DNA from: Nitrospinales bacterium
Lineage (GTDB): Bacteria > Nitrospinota_A > UBA7883 > JACRGQ01
Assembly: GCA_023248535.1 (NCBI GenBank)
Contig: JAHFEJ010000021.1
Coordinates: 9,033-41,034, forward strand
Direction: 5' to 3'
Length of the DNA: 32,002 nt
The notes under the pieces were generated by a model, which did not search any database, was not told where the DNA came from, and saw only the letters and a program-made list of their open reading frames with translations. This document shows positions 22,309 through 30,085 of the stretch, one piece after another. Position numbers and translations under genes: made by a program. Numbering within the stretch: the stretch's first letter is position 1; each line of letters begins with the position of its first letter.

Positions 22309-22335
22309 TCAAGTTAAACTTTTCCACGCCGATAA
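22309..22335 (+). promoter_or_regulatory. sigma-28 (FliA) promoter 1
   Basis: TCAAGTTA, then 11 bases, then GCCGATAA. The -10 equals the enterobacterial sigma-28 consensus exactly, the -35 agrees at six of eight positions, and the spacing is exact. It points away from fliD, and its -35 overlaps the fliD ribosome site. Expected RNA start is near 22342. Confidence 0.75.
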
Positions 22336-22391
22336 CGTAAACGCGGGAGTTCAACCCCGCCCCAACCATCACAAACAAGCAAATCAAACGG

Positions 22392-22418
22392 TTATCGTGT
22401 ATTCTCAACTCAAGTTAA
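22392..22418 (-). promoter_or_regulatory. weak sigma-28-like promoter toward fliD
   Basis: On the minus strand TTAACTTG, 11 bases and CACGATAA fit the sigma-28 pattern loosely (-10 six of eight). The predicted RNA start is about 22385, giving fliD a leader of about 85 bases. Confidence 0.35.
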
Positions 22419-22436
22419 AGTGTTACGCGCCGATAA
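22410..22436 (+). promoter_or_regulatory. sigma-28 (FliA) promoter 2
   Basis: TCAAGTTA, 11 bases, GCCGATAA, the same -35 and -10 as promoter 1, 101 bases downstream. The flanks are similar too, so the two appear to be a duplicated unit. Expected RNA start is near 22443. Confidence 0.75.
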
Positions 22437-22437
22437 C

Positions 22438-22568
22438 CTAGTAGGGAGCAGGCGCACCTTCCGCGTGTGCCTAACTCCAAAAAAGGAGCCGCGGATTTGC
22501 ACCGCACTATCTCTACTAGTACTATCGGAGTGAAAACTTGAATCTTTACGAAGAATTTTATTTTTTTG
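22438..22568 (+). ncRNA. candidate flagellar-regulon small RNA
   Basis: There is no coding frame here. CTAGTAGGGA (22438-22447) pairs with TCTCTACTAG (22510-22519), one G-U. Inside this stem lie three hairpins: GGCGCAC/GTGTGCC (22451-22471), CTCC/GGAG around six A (22475-22488) and GCGG/CCGC (22491-22505). The whole makes a cloverleaf of about 82 bases. A tail with a weak bulged hairpin (22541-22557) and a T run (22557-22567) could end it. GGA occurs at or near several loops, as in CsrA-binding RNAs. RNA from promoter 2 would begin inside the first stem, so the full fold needs RNA from promoter 1 or an earlier start. Confidence 0.5.
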
Positions 22569-22631
22569 CGAAACAGCGGATAATCGGTTGAATTAATATG
22601 AATTGTAAGGCTTATTTTTACCCACCGCCCC

Positions 22632-23504
22632 TTACGCCCGCTGTTTGATAAGCGCTTCGAGGTATTTGCCGTAATCGGTGTTTTTATAGCGGGCCGCCTG
22701 CCGCAGAACCGAATCGGCGGCGATGAATCCCTGATTGTAGGCGATCTCCTCCAAACAGGCGACCATCAGCCCCTGCCGCTGCTCGATCACTTCGATAAAA
22801 TTGCTCGCCTGCAAGAGCGATTCGTGCGTACCGGTGTCCAGCCATGCCACACCGCGCCCCATGAGTTCCACCTTCAGCTTGCCCCGCTTGAGATAGGCGG
22901 CATGAAGGTCGGTGATCTCCAGCTCGCCGCGCGGACTCGGCTTTATCTCGCGCACGATGTCGACAACATCCTTATCGTAAAAGTACAGGCCGACCACCGC
23001 GTAGTTGCTTTTCGGCATGTGCGGCTTTTCCTCGATGGAGAGCACCTTGCCGCCATCGCCGAATTCCACCACGCCGTACCGCTGCGGGTCTTTCACGTAA
23101 TAGCCGAAAACGGTCGCGCCCCGGTTTTCCCCTTTCGCCTTTTTAACCTGATCGGCAAAGCCGTGGCCGTAAAAAATGTTGTCGCCCAAAATAAGCGCGG
23201 CCGGCCCCCCGGCCAAATACTCCCTGCCGATGATGAACGCCTGCGCCAATCCTTCGGGGCGCGGCTGCTCGGCGTAGGAGATGGCGATACCGAACTGCGT
23301 GCCGTCCCCCAAAAGCGCGCGGTAAAACGGCAGGTCGTACGGAGTGGAGATGAGCAGCACCTCGCGTATCCCCGCCAGCATCAGCGTGGAGAGCGGGTAG
23401 TAGATCATCGGCTTGTTGTAAACCGGCAGCAACTGTTTGCTGATGACCTGCGTGGCGGGATAGAGCCGCGATCCGGTTCCCCCCGCGAGAATGATCCCCT
23501 TCAT
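22632..23504 (-). CDS. rmlA: glucose-1-phosphate thymidylyltransferase
   Basis: A 290-residue RmlA with all expected motifs: [37 protein letters not shown] at the N-terminus (written here in part: [11 protein letters not shown]), [38 protein letters not shown] and [11 protein letters not shown]. It makes dTDP-glucose from glucose-1-phosphate and dTTP, the first step of dTDP-L-rhamnose synthesis. ATG 23504 is preceded by AAGGGGGGCGG. It is the last gene of the rmlCBDA transcript, 37 bases after rmlD, and ends 64 bases from the small-RNA tail, which it faces. Confidence 0.95.
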   Translation of the reverse strand: MKGIILAGGTGSRLYPATQVISKQLLPVYNKPMIYYPLSTLMLAGIREVLLISTPYDLPFYRALLGDGTQFGIAISYAEQPRPEGLAQAFIIGREYLAGGPAALILGDNIFYGHGFADQVKKAKGENRGATVFGYYVKDPQRYGVVEFGDGGKVLSIEEKPHMPKSNYAVVGLYFYDKDVVDIVREIKPSPRGELEITDLHAAYLKRGKLKVELMGRGVAWLDTGTHESLLQASNFIEVIEQRQGLMVACLEEIAYNQGFIAADSVLRQAARYKNTDYGKYLEALIKQRA

Positions 23505-23541
23505 CGTCCGCCCCCCTTCATTCGCGGTTATTCTACCAGCA

Positions 23542-24384
23542 CTACAGGGTTTCGAGCATCTCTTTCAGCGCCTCGTCCCACTGGCGCAACGGGCGGCCCG
23601 CCAACGCCGCATAAGCGGAGCAATCAAGACGGCTGTTTTTCGGACGGCGCGCGGGGCGGCCCAGTTCATCGCTGGTGATCGGCTTCACCGCCACGCCGGA
23701 GATCCCCTTAAGCGCCAATACCTTTTCCGCGTACTCGTGCCACGTGCAGGCCCCGGCATTCGTTACATGCAGAATGCCGCTGGCGTTTTCTTCGATGCAG
23801 ACAAGGATCGCCGCGGCGAGGTCTTTCGACCAGGTCGGTGCGCCGGTCTGATCGTTAACCATCTTGATCTCGGCCTGCCGCGCGGCCAGTTCCAGCACGG
23901 TGCGGACGAAACTCTTCCCCCGCCGCGAAAAAAGCCATGACGAGCGCACCACCAGCCCGCCGGGGATATCGAGGGTTATCTTTTCCGCTTCCCATTTTGT
24001 GGCGCCGTAGACGTTGAGCGGATGCGGCGGATCGTCCGGCGTATACGGGCCGTCCTTCGCGCCGTCGAAAACATAATCGGTGGAGATGTACACAAGGCGC
24101 GCGCCCGCTCCTCGCGCGGCATCCGCCACGGCGCGGGTTCCATCCACGTTGATCCGCCATGCAAGCTCTTGCTCCGTTTCGCACCGGTCAACGGCGGTCA
24201 TCGCGGCGCAATGCACCACCACATCGGGCTTCAGCCGGTAAATGACCTCCCTCACGGCGGCCCCGTCGGCAAGGTCGGCCTCTTTACGCGTGACGGGGAA
24301 CGCCTCCACCCCATCGCGCCCGGCAAGCAGTGCCATCAACGAACCGCCCACGCCCCCCGCCGCGCCGGTCACCGCGATGCGCAT
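23542..24384 (-). CDS. rmlD: dTDP-4-dehydrorhamnose reductase
   Basis: A 280-residue RmlD that reduces dTDP-4-dehydrorhamnose to dTDP-L-rhamnose. Motifs: [11 protein letters not shown] for NAD(P)[39 protein letters not shown] with catalytic Tyr/Lys, and RSSWLFS. The ATG at 24384 is used because it begins directly at the Rossmann strand. A longer open frame upstream runs within rmlB and has no family similarity. It starts five bases after the rmlB stop. Confidence 0.93.
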   Translation of the reverse strand: MRIAVTGAAGGVGGSLMALLAGRDGVEAFPVTRKEADLADGAAVREVIYRLKPDVVVHCAAMTAVDRCETEQELAWRINVDGTRAVADAARGAGARLVYISTDYVFDGAKDGPYTPDDPPHPLNVYGATKWEAEKITLDIPGGLVVRSSWLFSRRGKSFVRTVLELAARQAEIKMVNDQTGAPTWSKDLAAAILVCIEENASGILHVTNAGACTWHEYAEKVLALKGISGVAVKPITSDELGRPARRPKNSRLDCSAYAALAGRPLRQWDEALKEMLETL

Positions 24385-24389
24385 CGGCC

Positions 24390-25400
24390 TTATGATTCCG
24401 CGAGGCGGCGGGCGTAATGTTTTTCGTAGTAGGCGCGGTACTCGCCGCTTTTGATCGCGCCCCACCATTCGCGGTTTTCGAGATACCACCCGATGGTTTT
24501 TTCCATCGCCTCGTCGAACGTAAATGCCGGCCGCCAACCCAGCTCGCTCTCGATCTTCGCGCTGTCGATGGCGTAGCGCCGGTCATGGCCCAAGCGGTCC
24601 TGCACATTTTTTTTCAGGCTCTGCGGCTTGCCCAGTTTTTGCAGGATCAGGTCGGTGATGGAAAGATTGGTGCGGTCTTTCGTGCCGCCGATGTTGTAAA
24701 CCTCCCCCTCCCTGCCCGCGAAGAGAACCTTCTCCACGGCGGCGCAGTGGTCGTCCACATATATCCAGTCGCGCACATAGAGGCCGTCGCCGTAGATCGG
24801 CAGCGGCTTGTCCTCCAGCGCGTTGGTGATGAAGAGCGGTATCAGCTTTTCGGGGAACTGGTACGGCCCGAAGTTGTTTGAACAGCGGGTGACAACCACC
24901 GGCAGGCCGAACGTGGCGTGGTACGAAAGCGCCAAAAGGTCGGACGACGCCTTGCTGGCGGCGTACGGCGAATTGGGATGGAGATGGGACGATTCGCCGG
25001 AATACCCTTCCGCGATGGAGCCGTACACCTCGTCGGTGGATACGTGCACGAATTTTTTAATGTTGTGGCGGCGCGCCGCCTCTAGCAAAACGCCGGTGCC
25101 CAGCACGTTGGTTTGCAAAAAAACGCCGGCGTTCTCTATGCTCCGGTCGACGTGCGATTCGGCGGCGAAGTGGATCACCGCGTCTGCCCCCGCCATCGCC
25201 GCGTCAACCGCCGCCGGGTCGCAGATGTCCCCCTTGACGAACGTATGCCGGTGATTTTTAAGTACCGGCTCCAGGTTGGCGAGGTTGCCCGCGTAGGTCA
25301 GCGCGTCCAGCGTGACCACCGCGCTTTCGTGCCGCCCCATGAAATAGCGGACGAAGTTCGATCCGATGAATCCGGCGCCGCCGGTGACCAGCAGCTTCAC
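24390..25400 (-). CDS. rmlB: dTDP-glucose 4,6-dehydratase
   Basis: A 336-residue RmlB, full length. TGGAGFIGSNFVRYF binds NAD, STDEVYGS holds the catalytic Asp/Glu, YAASKASSDLLALSY has the Tyr and Lys, and RCSNNFGPYQFPEKLIPL and RDWIYVDDHC are signature segments. It converts dTDP-glucose to the 4-keto-6-deoxy sugar. The start codon is GTG 25400, one base after the rmlC stop, so translation is coupled. Confidence 0.95.
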   Translation of the reverse strand: MKLLVTGGAGFIGSNFVRYFMGRHESAVVTLDALTYAGNLANLEPVLKNHRHTFVKGDICDPAAVDAAMAGADAVIHFAAESHVDRSIENAGVFLQTNVLGTGVLLEAARRHNIKKFVHVSTDEVYGSIAEGYSGESSHLHPNSPYAASKASSDLLALSYHATFGLPVVVTRCSNNFGPYQFPEKLIPLFITNALEDKPLPIYGDGLYVRDWIYVDDHCAAVEKVLFAGREGEVYNIGGTKDRTNLSITDLILQKLGKPQSLKKNVQDRLGHDRRYAIDSAKIESELGWRPAFTFDEAMEKTIGWYLENREWWGAIKSGEYRAYYEKHYARRLAES

Positions 25401-25401
25401 G

Positions 25402-25857
25402 TCAGCCGTCCTTGCGCGCCCATTCGTACGGGATGGAGGGGTCGTGCGCGTCCAACCGGAATTCGTCCGGCTCTTTGGCGTTGTACGGTTCCGTCGGGAT
25501 GTTGAGCACCATCGACTCGGTCTCCGAGATTCCCTTGAAACCGTGCTGGATGTGGGGGGGAATGCTCACCAGCAGGTTGTTGTGCTCGCCGATGAAGAAC
25601 TGGTTTATCTCGCCTTTGGTGGGGCTGCCGGGCCGGTTGTCGTACAGCACCAGTTTTATCATCCCTTTCAGGCAGGCGAAGTGGTCGGTCTGCACCTTGT
25701 GGTAGTGCCACGCCTTGACCACCCCTGGATAGACGAAGGTTACATACGTCTGTCCGAATTTCTGGTAGAAAGGATCGTCGCACCGCAGGATTTCCATCAG
25801 CCGTCCCCGCTCGTCCGGCACCATCTTCAACTGCTTAGTATTGACCTGATAAATCAC
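25402..25857 (-). CDS. rmlC: dTDP-4-dehydrorhamnose 3,5-epimerase (cupin)
   Basis: A 151-residue cupin of the RmlC family. GRLMEILR at the start, VVKAWHYHKVQTDHFACLKG with the His pair of the active site, KLVLYD, and PPHIQHGFKGI are visible. It is somewhat shorter than the usual 180 residues, ending soon after PYEWARKDG. It epimerises C3 and C5 of the 4-keto sugar. The GTG start has GGGGG five bases upstream. It is the first gene of the rmlCBDA transcript, divergent from the radical-SAM gene across a 209-base gap. Confidence 0.85.
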   Translation of the reverse strand: MIYQVNTKQLKMVPDERGRLMEILRCDDPFYQKFGQTYVTFVYPGVVKAWHYHKVQTDHFACLKGMIKLVLYDNRPGSPTKGEINQFFIGEHNNLLVSIPPHIQHGFKGISETESMVLNIPTEPYNAKEPDEFRLDAHDPSIPYEWARKDG

Positions 25858-25891
25858 CGCGTCCCCCTATCCCTAAACGGCCAGCCCCTGC

Positions 25892-25915
25892 CCCGCTTTA
25901 TCTTGCCAAAGCGGG
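25892..25915. other. inverted repeat in the rml / radical-SAM divergent region
   Basis: CCCGCTTT (25892-25899) pairs with AAAGCGGG (25908-25915) across eight bases. It has no T run, so it may be an operator or a leader hairpin for rmlC. The rest of 25858-26028 holds no gene I can see. Confidence 0.35.
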
Positions 25916-26028
25916 ATGGAATACCCATTCCCGGAATCATACAACAACCGGGGGTTCGGCGGCTGGGCAAATGTGGGGTCTATAGACTGCATCGCAATCC
26001 CGTATACCTGTTAATCAAGGTAAGGTTT

Positions 26029-26057
26029 TTGCCTCTTGATGCCGAAAACGCTATATT
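26029..26057 (+). promoter_or_regulatory. promoter for the radical-SAM operon, near-leaderless
   Basis: TTGCCT (26029-26034), 17 bases, TATATT (26052-26057). The RNA start would be near 26064, only a few bases before the TTG start codon at 26067. Confidence 0.5.
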
Positions 26058-26066
26058 GAGACAACC

Positions 26067-28709
26067 TTGAAACAGAAAAAGATCATTATCGCCAACCCGC
26101 CGGGGAAATTTCCGGGCAACCGCTACCCCTGCCCCTTTCCCAGCCGGTGGACATCCATTTTCCACAACTACCCGGTTTTCATCTTCTTCCCCTACCAGCT
26201 TGCCTACCTCAGCAGCCTGCTCAAGCGGGAGTTCCCGCAACACGCCATCAGGATGATCGACGGCACCTGGCTGCGCTTCACCGCCGAAGAGTACATCCGC
26301 TGGCTGGAGTGGCAAAAGCCGGACGTGCTGATATTTGAAACCGACACCGTAACCTACCACGAGACCATGAAGGTGGCCCGCGCCATCAAACAGAAGTACG
26401 GCACCACCATCATCATGACCGGGCAGTACTCCACCGTTTTTCCGGCGCAGGTGCTGGCCGACGGATGCGATTACGCCTGCGTGGGGGAATACGAGGAAAC
26501 GGTGCGCGACATCGTGCGCGGCGACGACCCCAAGACCATTGCGGGTCTTCACCCCAACGGCTACCGCAAGGTGCTGGATATCGATTCGCTCCCCGACCCG
26601 GAGGACGACGACATACGCCGCATCGACTACGCATACCCCGGCGGCTGCCGATGGACCAAGTACACGTCCGTCGAGATACACGGCAGCCGTGGCTGCCCCT
26701 ACAGCTGCGATTTCTGCGTGGCCGGAACCGTCTACTACGAAAAACCGAACTGGCGGCCCCGCTCTCCCCAGCGCATCATCAACGAGATAAACATACTCCG
26801 CCGCAAATACCCCTCCATCGAAGGGGTGTTCTTCGACGAAGAGACGCACATCGTGAAGAAAAGCGGGATACTCGACCTCTGCGACGCCATCATCCAGAGC
26901 GGCAACAACGACCTGCACTACGAGGCGATGGCGAACCATCAGCGGCTGGATGAAGAGATACTGGAAAAGCTGAAAAAGGCGGGCTACTACAAGCTGCGCA
27001 TCGGCATCGAGACCATCGACCCCGCCACCAGCGAAAGTATAGGCCGCAAAACAAAGGCCGACCGCTTGCAGGAGATACTGCGCGAGGCGAAGAAACTGGA
27101 CATCGAGATGTACGGCACATTCATCATCGGCGCGTCCGGCAGCACCCGCGCGGGGGACGTGGCGACCATCGAATACGGCGCGAAGCTGCTGGAGCAGGGG
27201 CTGCTTTCAAGCTGGCAGGCGTCCATCGCCGTGCCGCACCCCGGCACGCCGTTCCACGACAAGGCAAAGGAGCACGGCTGGCTGACCACCGATGACCCGG
27301 AACAGTTCAACGGCATCAACGGCTCGGTGCTTTCGTACCCCAACTACTCCGCCGAGGAGATCAAGGGGACCGTCGACATCATGTGGAAACGCTTCGAGAA
27401 GGCCACGCACGGCAAGGCGGCGGTGGCCACCCGCTGCATCGCGGCCGAAAAAACATGGCTGCCGCCGGAACAGCGGGACGACGTGCGGAAGAAACTGCAA
27501 CAGCTCACGGCGGCGTTCAACACTGGCGATAACGAAACGACGCTGGCGATGGCCGACGGCATCATAAACGACTATCCGCAGGTGCTGCGCGCCCGCCACA
27601 TAGTCGCCTCCGTTCACGAACGGCTCGGCTTTTTTGAAAAAGCGCGCGAGATATTCCGGTACATCGTCGCCACCGCCGCCGATTACGACGACGCGATACA
27701 GCACGGAGCGGCGGCGCATTTCCACCTCGGCTGGATGGCCTATCAGGACGGCGACAACGCAACCGCCCGCCACCACTTCGAGCACTGCATGCACCTCAAC
27801 CCGGACCACCTGATGGCCCGCCGGTTTTACTGGATACTGCTCGATCAGGGGGCGACGCTCGGCATCGAATCGGCGTTCTGGGACAAGTTTGAAAAGGATT
27901 ATTCCGGCGACGGCGCCGTGACCGCCCCGTGGGTCGATCTGCAACATGCCGCCAAGGTGCCCCAGTTGAACGATTTCTGGGCCGACCCGAAAGTGGAGGC
28001 GGTGCTGCGCGGCGCGGAAAAACAGCGGCTGATCGACGCCGCATCAAGACCGGAAGTGGAAACGGTGTTGGAGATCGGCTGCGGCGCGGGATGGCTTTCC
28101 CTCGAGCTGGCCCGGCGCGGCAAGAAAGTGACCGGTATCGACGTGAGCGGCGGCCGGATAGCGGCCGCGAAACAGTACGCCGCGAAAAACGGCCTGAACA
28201 TCGAATACCTGCAAGGAGACGCTCTGAAATTCCTGGAGGAAAGCGGGCGCGCCTTCGACCGCATCGTGGCGTGGGACTCGCTCCATCACATCGCCAATCT
28301 CGCACGCCTTATGCGCGCCGTGAGAAAAGCGCTGAAGCCGGGCGGACGGCTGATCGCCTTCGATCACGTCGGCGGCAACGCCAAAGAGCACGGCGAGCTG
28401 GCGAATTCGTTTCTCAACACCGCAACGCTGGCCCAACTGCCGCGCAACGGCAACGGCCCGCACCTTGACGAAGCGCTTTCCCCCTACGAGGATGTGGGGA
28501 GCTTCCTGCTGGAAGAGACCATCCGCCGCCACATGCATGTGGTTGCCCACAGTTCCCACATCGCCTTCACCGGCATCATCGCCGCCACAATCGACTTTTC
28601 CATGACGGATTTGACGCCGTTGGCGCAATTGAAGGAAAAGGAGGAAGAAATGATCGCCCGGAAACAGACACGCGGCGAATACATCTACGTCGAGGCCGAA
28701 GCCCCGTAA
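26067..28709 (+). CDS. radical-SAM / TPR / methyltransferase fusion
   Basis: An 880-residue protein in four parts. Residues 1-150 resemble the B12-binding domain that precedes many radical-SAM cores (IIIANPPGKFPG, PDVLIFETDTVTYHE). Residues 200-430 are the radical-SAM barrel with CPYSCDFC (Cys210, Cys214, Cys217) binding the 4Fe-4S cluster. Residues of about 485-605 hold TPR-like helices (FHLGWMAYQDGDNATARHHFEHC). Residues of about 665-780 are a SAM methyltransferase (VLEIGCGAGWLSLELA, DSLHHIANL, LKPGGRLIAFDH). The likely job is radical and classical methylation of a sugar, lipid or peptide; the substrate cannot be read. TTG 26067 is the only start that keeps the first strand. It heads a run of four plus-strand genes. 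Confidence 0.85.
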   Translation: MKQKKIIIANPPGKFPGNRYPCPFPSRWTSIFHNYPVFIFFPYQLAYLSSLLKREFPQHAIRMIDGTWLRFTAEEYIRWLEWQKPDVLIFETDTVTYHETMKVARAIKQKYGTTIIMTGQYSTVFPAQVLADGCDYACVGEYEETVRDIVRGDDPKTIAGLHPNGYRKVLDIDSLPDPEDDDIRRIDYAYPGGCRWTKYTSVEIHGSRGCPYSCDFCVAGTVYYEKPNWRPRSPQRIINEINILRRKYPSIEGVFFDEETHIVKKSGILDLCDAIIQSGNNDLHYEAMANHQRLDEEILEKLKKAGYYKLRIGIETIDPATSESIGRKTKADRLQEILREAKKLDIEMYGTFIIGASGSTRAGDVATIEYGAKLLEQGLLSSWQASIAVPHPGTPFHDKAKEHGWLTTDDPEQFNGINGSVLSYPNYSAEEIKGTVDIMWKRFEKATHGKAAVATRCIAAEKTWLPPEQRDDVRKKLQQLTAAFNTGDNETTLAMADGIINDYPQVLRARHIVASVHERLGFFEKAREIFRYIVATAADYDDAIQHGAAAHFHLGWMAYQDGDNATARHHFEHCMHLNPDHLMARRFYWILLDQGATLGIESAFWDKFEKDYSGDGAVTAPWVDLQHAAKVPQLNDFWADPKVEAVLRGAEKQRLIDAASRPEVETVLEIGCGAGWLSLELARRGKKVTGIDVSGGRIAAAKQYAAKNGLNIEYLQGDALKFLEESGRAFDRIVAWDSLHHIANLARLMRAVRKALKPGGRLIAFDHVGGNAKEHGELANSFLNTATLAQLPRNGNGPHLDEALSPYEDVGSFLLEETIRRHMHVVAHSSHIAFTGIIAATIDFSMTDLTPLAQLKEKEEEMIARKQTRGEYIYVEAEAP

Positions 28710-28711
28710 CG

Positions 28712-30085
28712 ATGAAGCGGGCTGTGGTTTTTTGCACTGCCCCCGCCGCGCAGGTACGGGCGGCAACCGGGGCGGCGCTGGCCGGCCTCCTCCCCCACCA
28801 AATCTGGTTTGCCGGCCCGGCCAATTCGCCGTTCGCCGCCGAAAAAAACTTTATAAGCTGGGGCCACGGCCCCTTCACCGTTCAGGCCGGGGCAAACATC
28901 TGGAGCGCCGTACGCGCTCTTGATGCGGCAACAATCGTGCTGCCGCTGAACAATCCGGACGGCGAGGGGTATGGGCTTTTGCGGCTCTTCGCCCGCTGTA
29001 TATTCGACGGCGAGATCATCGAACACGCGCCGGACGGCGCATTGCGGACGATGGAACTGGGCGCCCTTTCGTTGCTGCTCCGCCCGGAAGAACGGTGGCA
29101 CGCGGCAATTATCGCGCTGCTAGGCATTGCGCGCCCCTTCCTCGGTTTCACTGGCGGCAAAGTGCCGCGCCCGGCGTTTCCCGGCAGGCTGGAACATACG
29201 GTCATCCGGGACGAACCAGGCGGGGCGGTTGACGTTTCCATCATCATCCGCAGCTATAATGAAGAGGCTCTCATTGGCAAAACACTGACAATGGTCTTTT
29301 CGCAGGAAGGATTTTCCGGCGAGGTGATCGTCATCGATTCCGAATCCACCGACCTCACTCGGGAGATCGCACTGCGCCATCCGGTGCGGCTTTTCAGTGT
29401 GCCCAAGAGGGCGTTCAGCTACGGCGCGGCGCTGAACCTCGGCGCGCGGCTGGCGCGGGGACGGATCATTGTGAACCTCAGCGCGCACGCCGTGCCGGCC
29501 GATCGCAACTGGCTGGCGTCGCTCATGGCTCCCCTTGCCGATGATGCGGTGGCGGGCGCATACGGGCGCGAACTCCCCATAGATGGATGGAACAGTTACT
29601 TCGAGGCCAAGATACTGCATGACGCCTTCGGGCCAAAACCGATGCAAAGCCGTGAAAATCCTTTTTTCAGCAATGCCAACGCCGCCATGCCCCGCAAACT
29701 GGTACTTGATACGCCGTTCGACGAAAACGTCGGCTGGGGCGAAGACGGCCTTTGGGCGCGCGAAATGCAACGCCGGGATCTCGCCATCGCCTACCGGCCC
29801 GATGCAACGGTGCACCATTCCCACAACACATCGATGTTCGATAATTTCACCCGCTGCCTGAAACACCACCGCACCCTTTTTTCAACACACCTGAAAGGGG
29901 GGGAGCGCGAGGTCTGCCGCGCTTTCTATAAGAAACTTCCCGGCCGCGCCGTCTCGTTCCGCCGCTTTCTCACCGAACAACGCGGCATGGCCCCGCTGAA
30001 GGCTATGCTCTACTCGCCATACTGTGAATATGTGAACTGGCTGGGCTGCGACGAAGCGGCGCGCGAAGCCGCAGATACAAAATGA
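28712..30085 (+). CDS. family 2 glycosyltransferase with N-terminal Rossmann-like domain
   Basis: A 457-residue protein. From about residue 172 it is a GT2 enzyme: VDVSIIIRSYNEEALIGKTL, VIVIDSESTD, a long conserved stretch RAFSYGAALNLGARLARG, and GWGEDGLWAREMQRRD near the catalytic base, as in rhamnosyltransferases. The first 165 residues (FCTAPAAQVRAATGAALAGLLPHQ to IIEHAPDGALRTM) are a separate domain that resembles the C-terminal end of the next protein. It likely adds a sugar, perhaps rhamnose from the neighbouring rml pathway, to a surface polymer. It starts two bases after the previous stop, and its TGA overlaps the next ATG (ATGA). Confidence 0.8.
   Translation: MKRAVVFCTAPAAQVRAATGAALAGLLPHQIWFAGPANSPFAAEKNFISWGHGPFTVQAGANIWSAVRALDAATIVLPLNNPDGEGYGLLRLFARCIFDGEIIEHAPDGALRTMELGALSLLLRPEERWHAAIIALLGIARPFLGFTGGKVPRPAFPGRLEHTVIRDEPGGAVDVSIIIRSYNEEALIGKTLTMVFSQEGFSGEVIVIDSESTDLTREIALRHPVRLFSVPKRAFSYGAALNLGARLARGRIIVNLSAHAVPADRNWLASLMAPLADDAVAGAYGRELPIDGWNSYFEAKILHDAFGPKPMQSRENPFFSNANAAMPRKLVLDTPFDENVGWGEDGLWAREMQRRDLAIAYRPDATVHHSHNTSMFDNFTRCLKHHRTLFSTHLKGGEREVCRAFYKKLPGRAVSFRRFLTEQRGMAPLKAMLYSPYCEYVNWLGCDEAAREAADTK

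Noticed and set aside
22438-22519. tRNA reading of the cloverleaf
   Set aside because: The length and four helices invite it, but there is no GTTCRA T-loop, no seven-base anticodon loop on a 5-bp stem, and no CCA-type end.
25980-26939. 319-residue minus-strand frame over the radical-SAM gene start
   Set aside because: It is rich in Val, Gly and Ala with no motif, and the plus strand has the CxxxCxxC cluster site.
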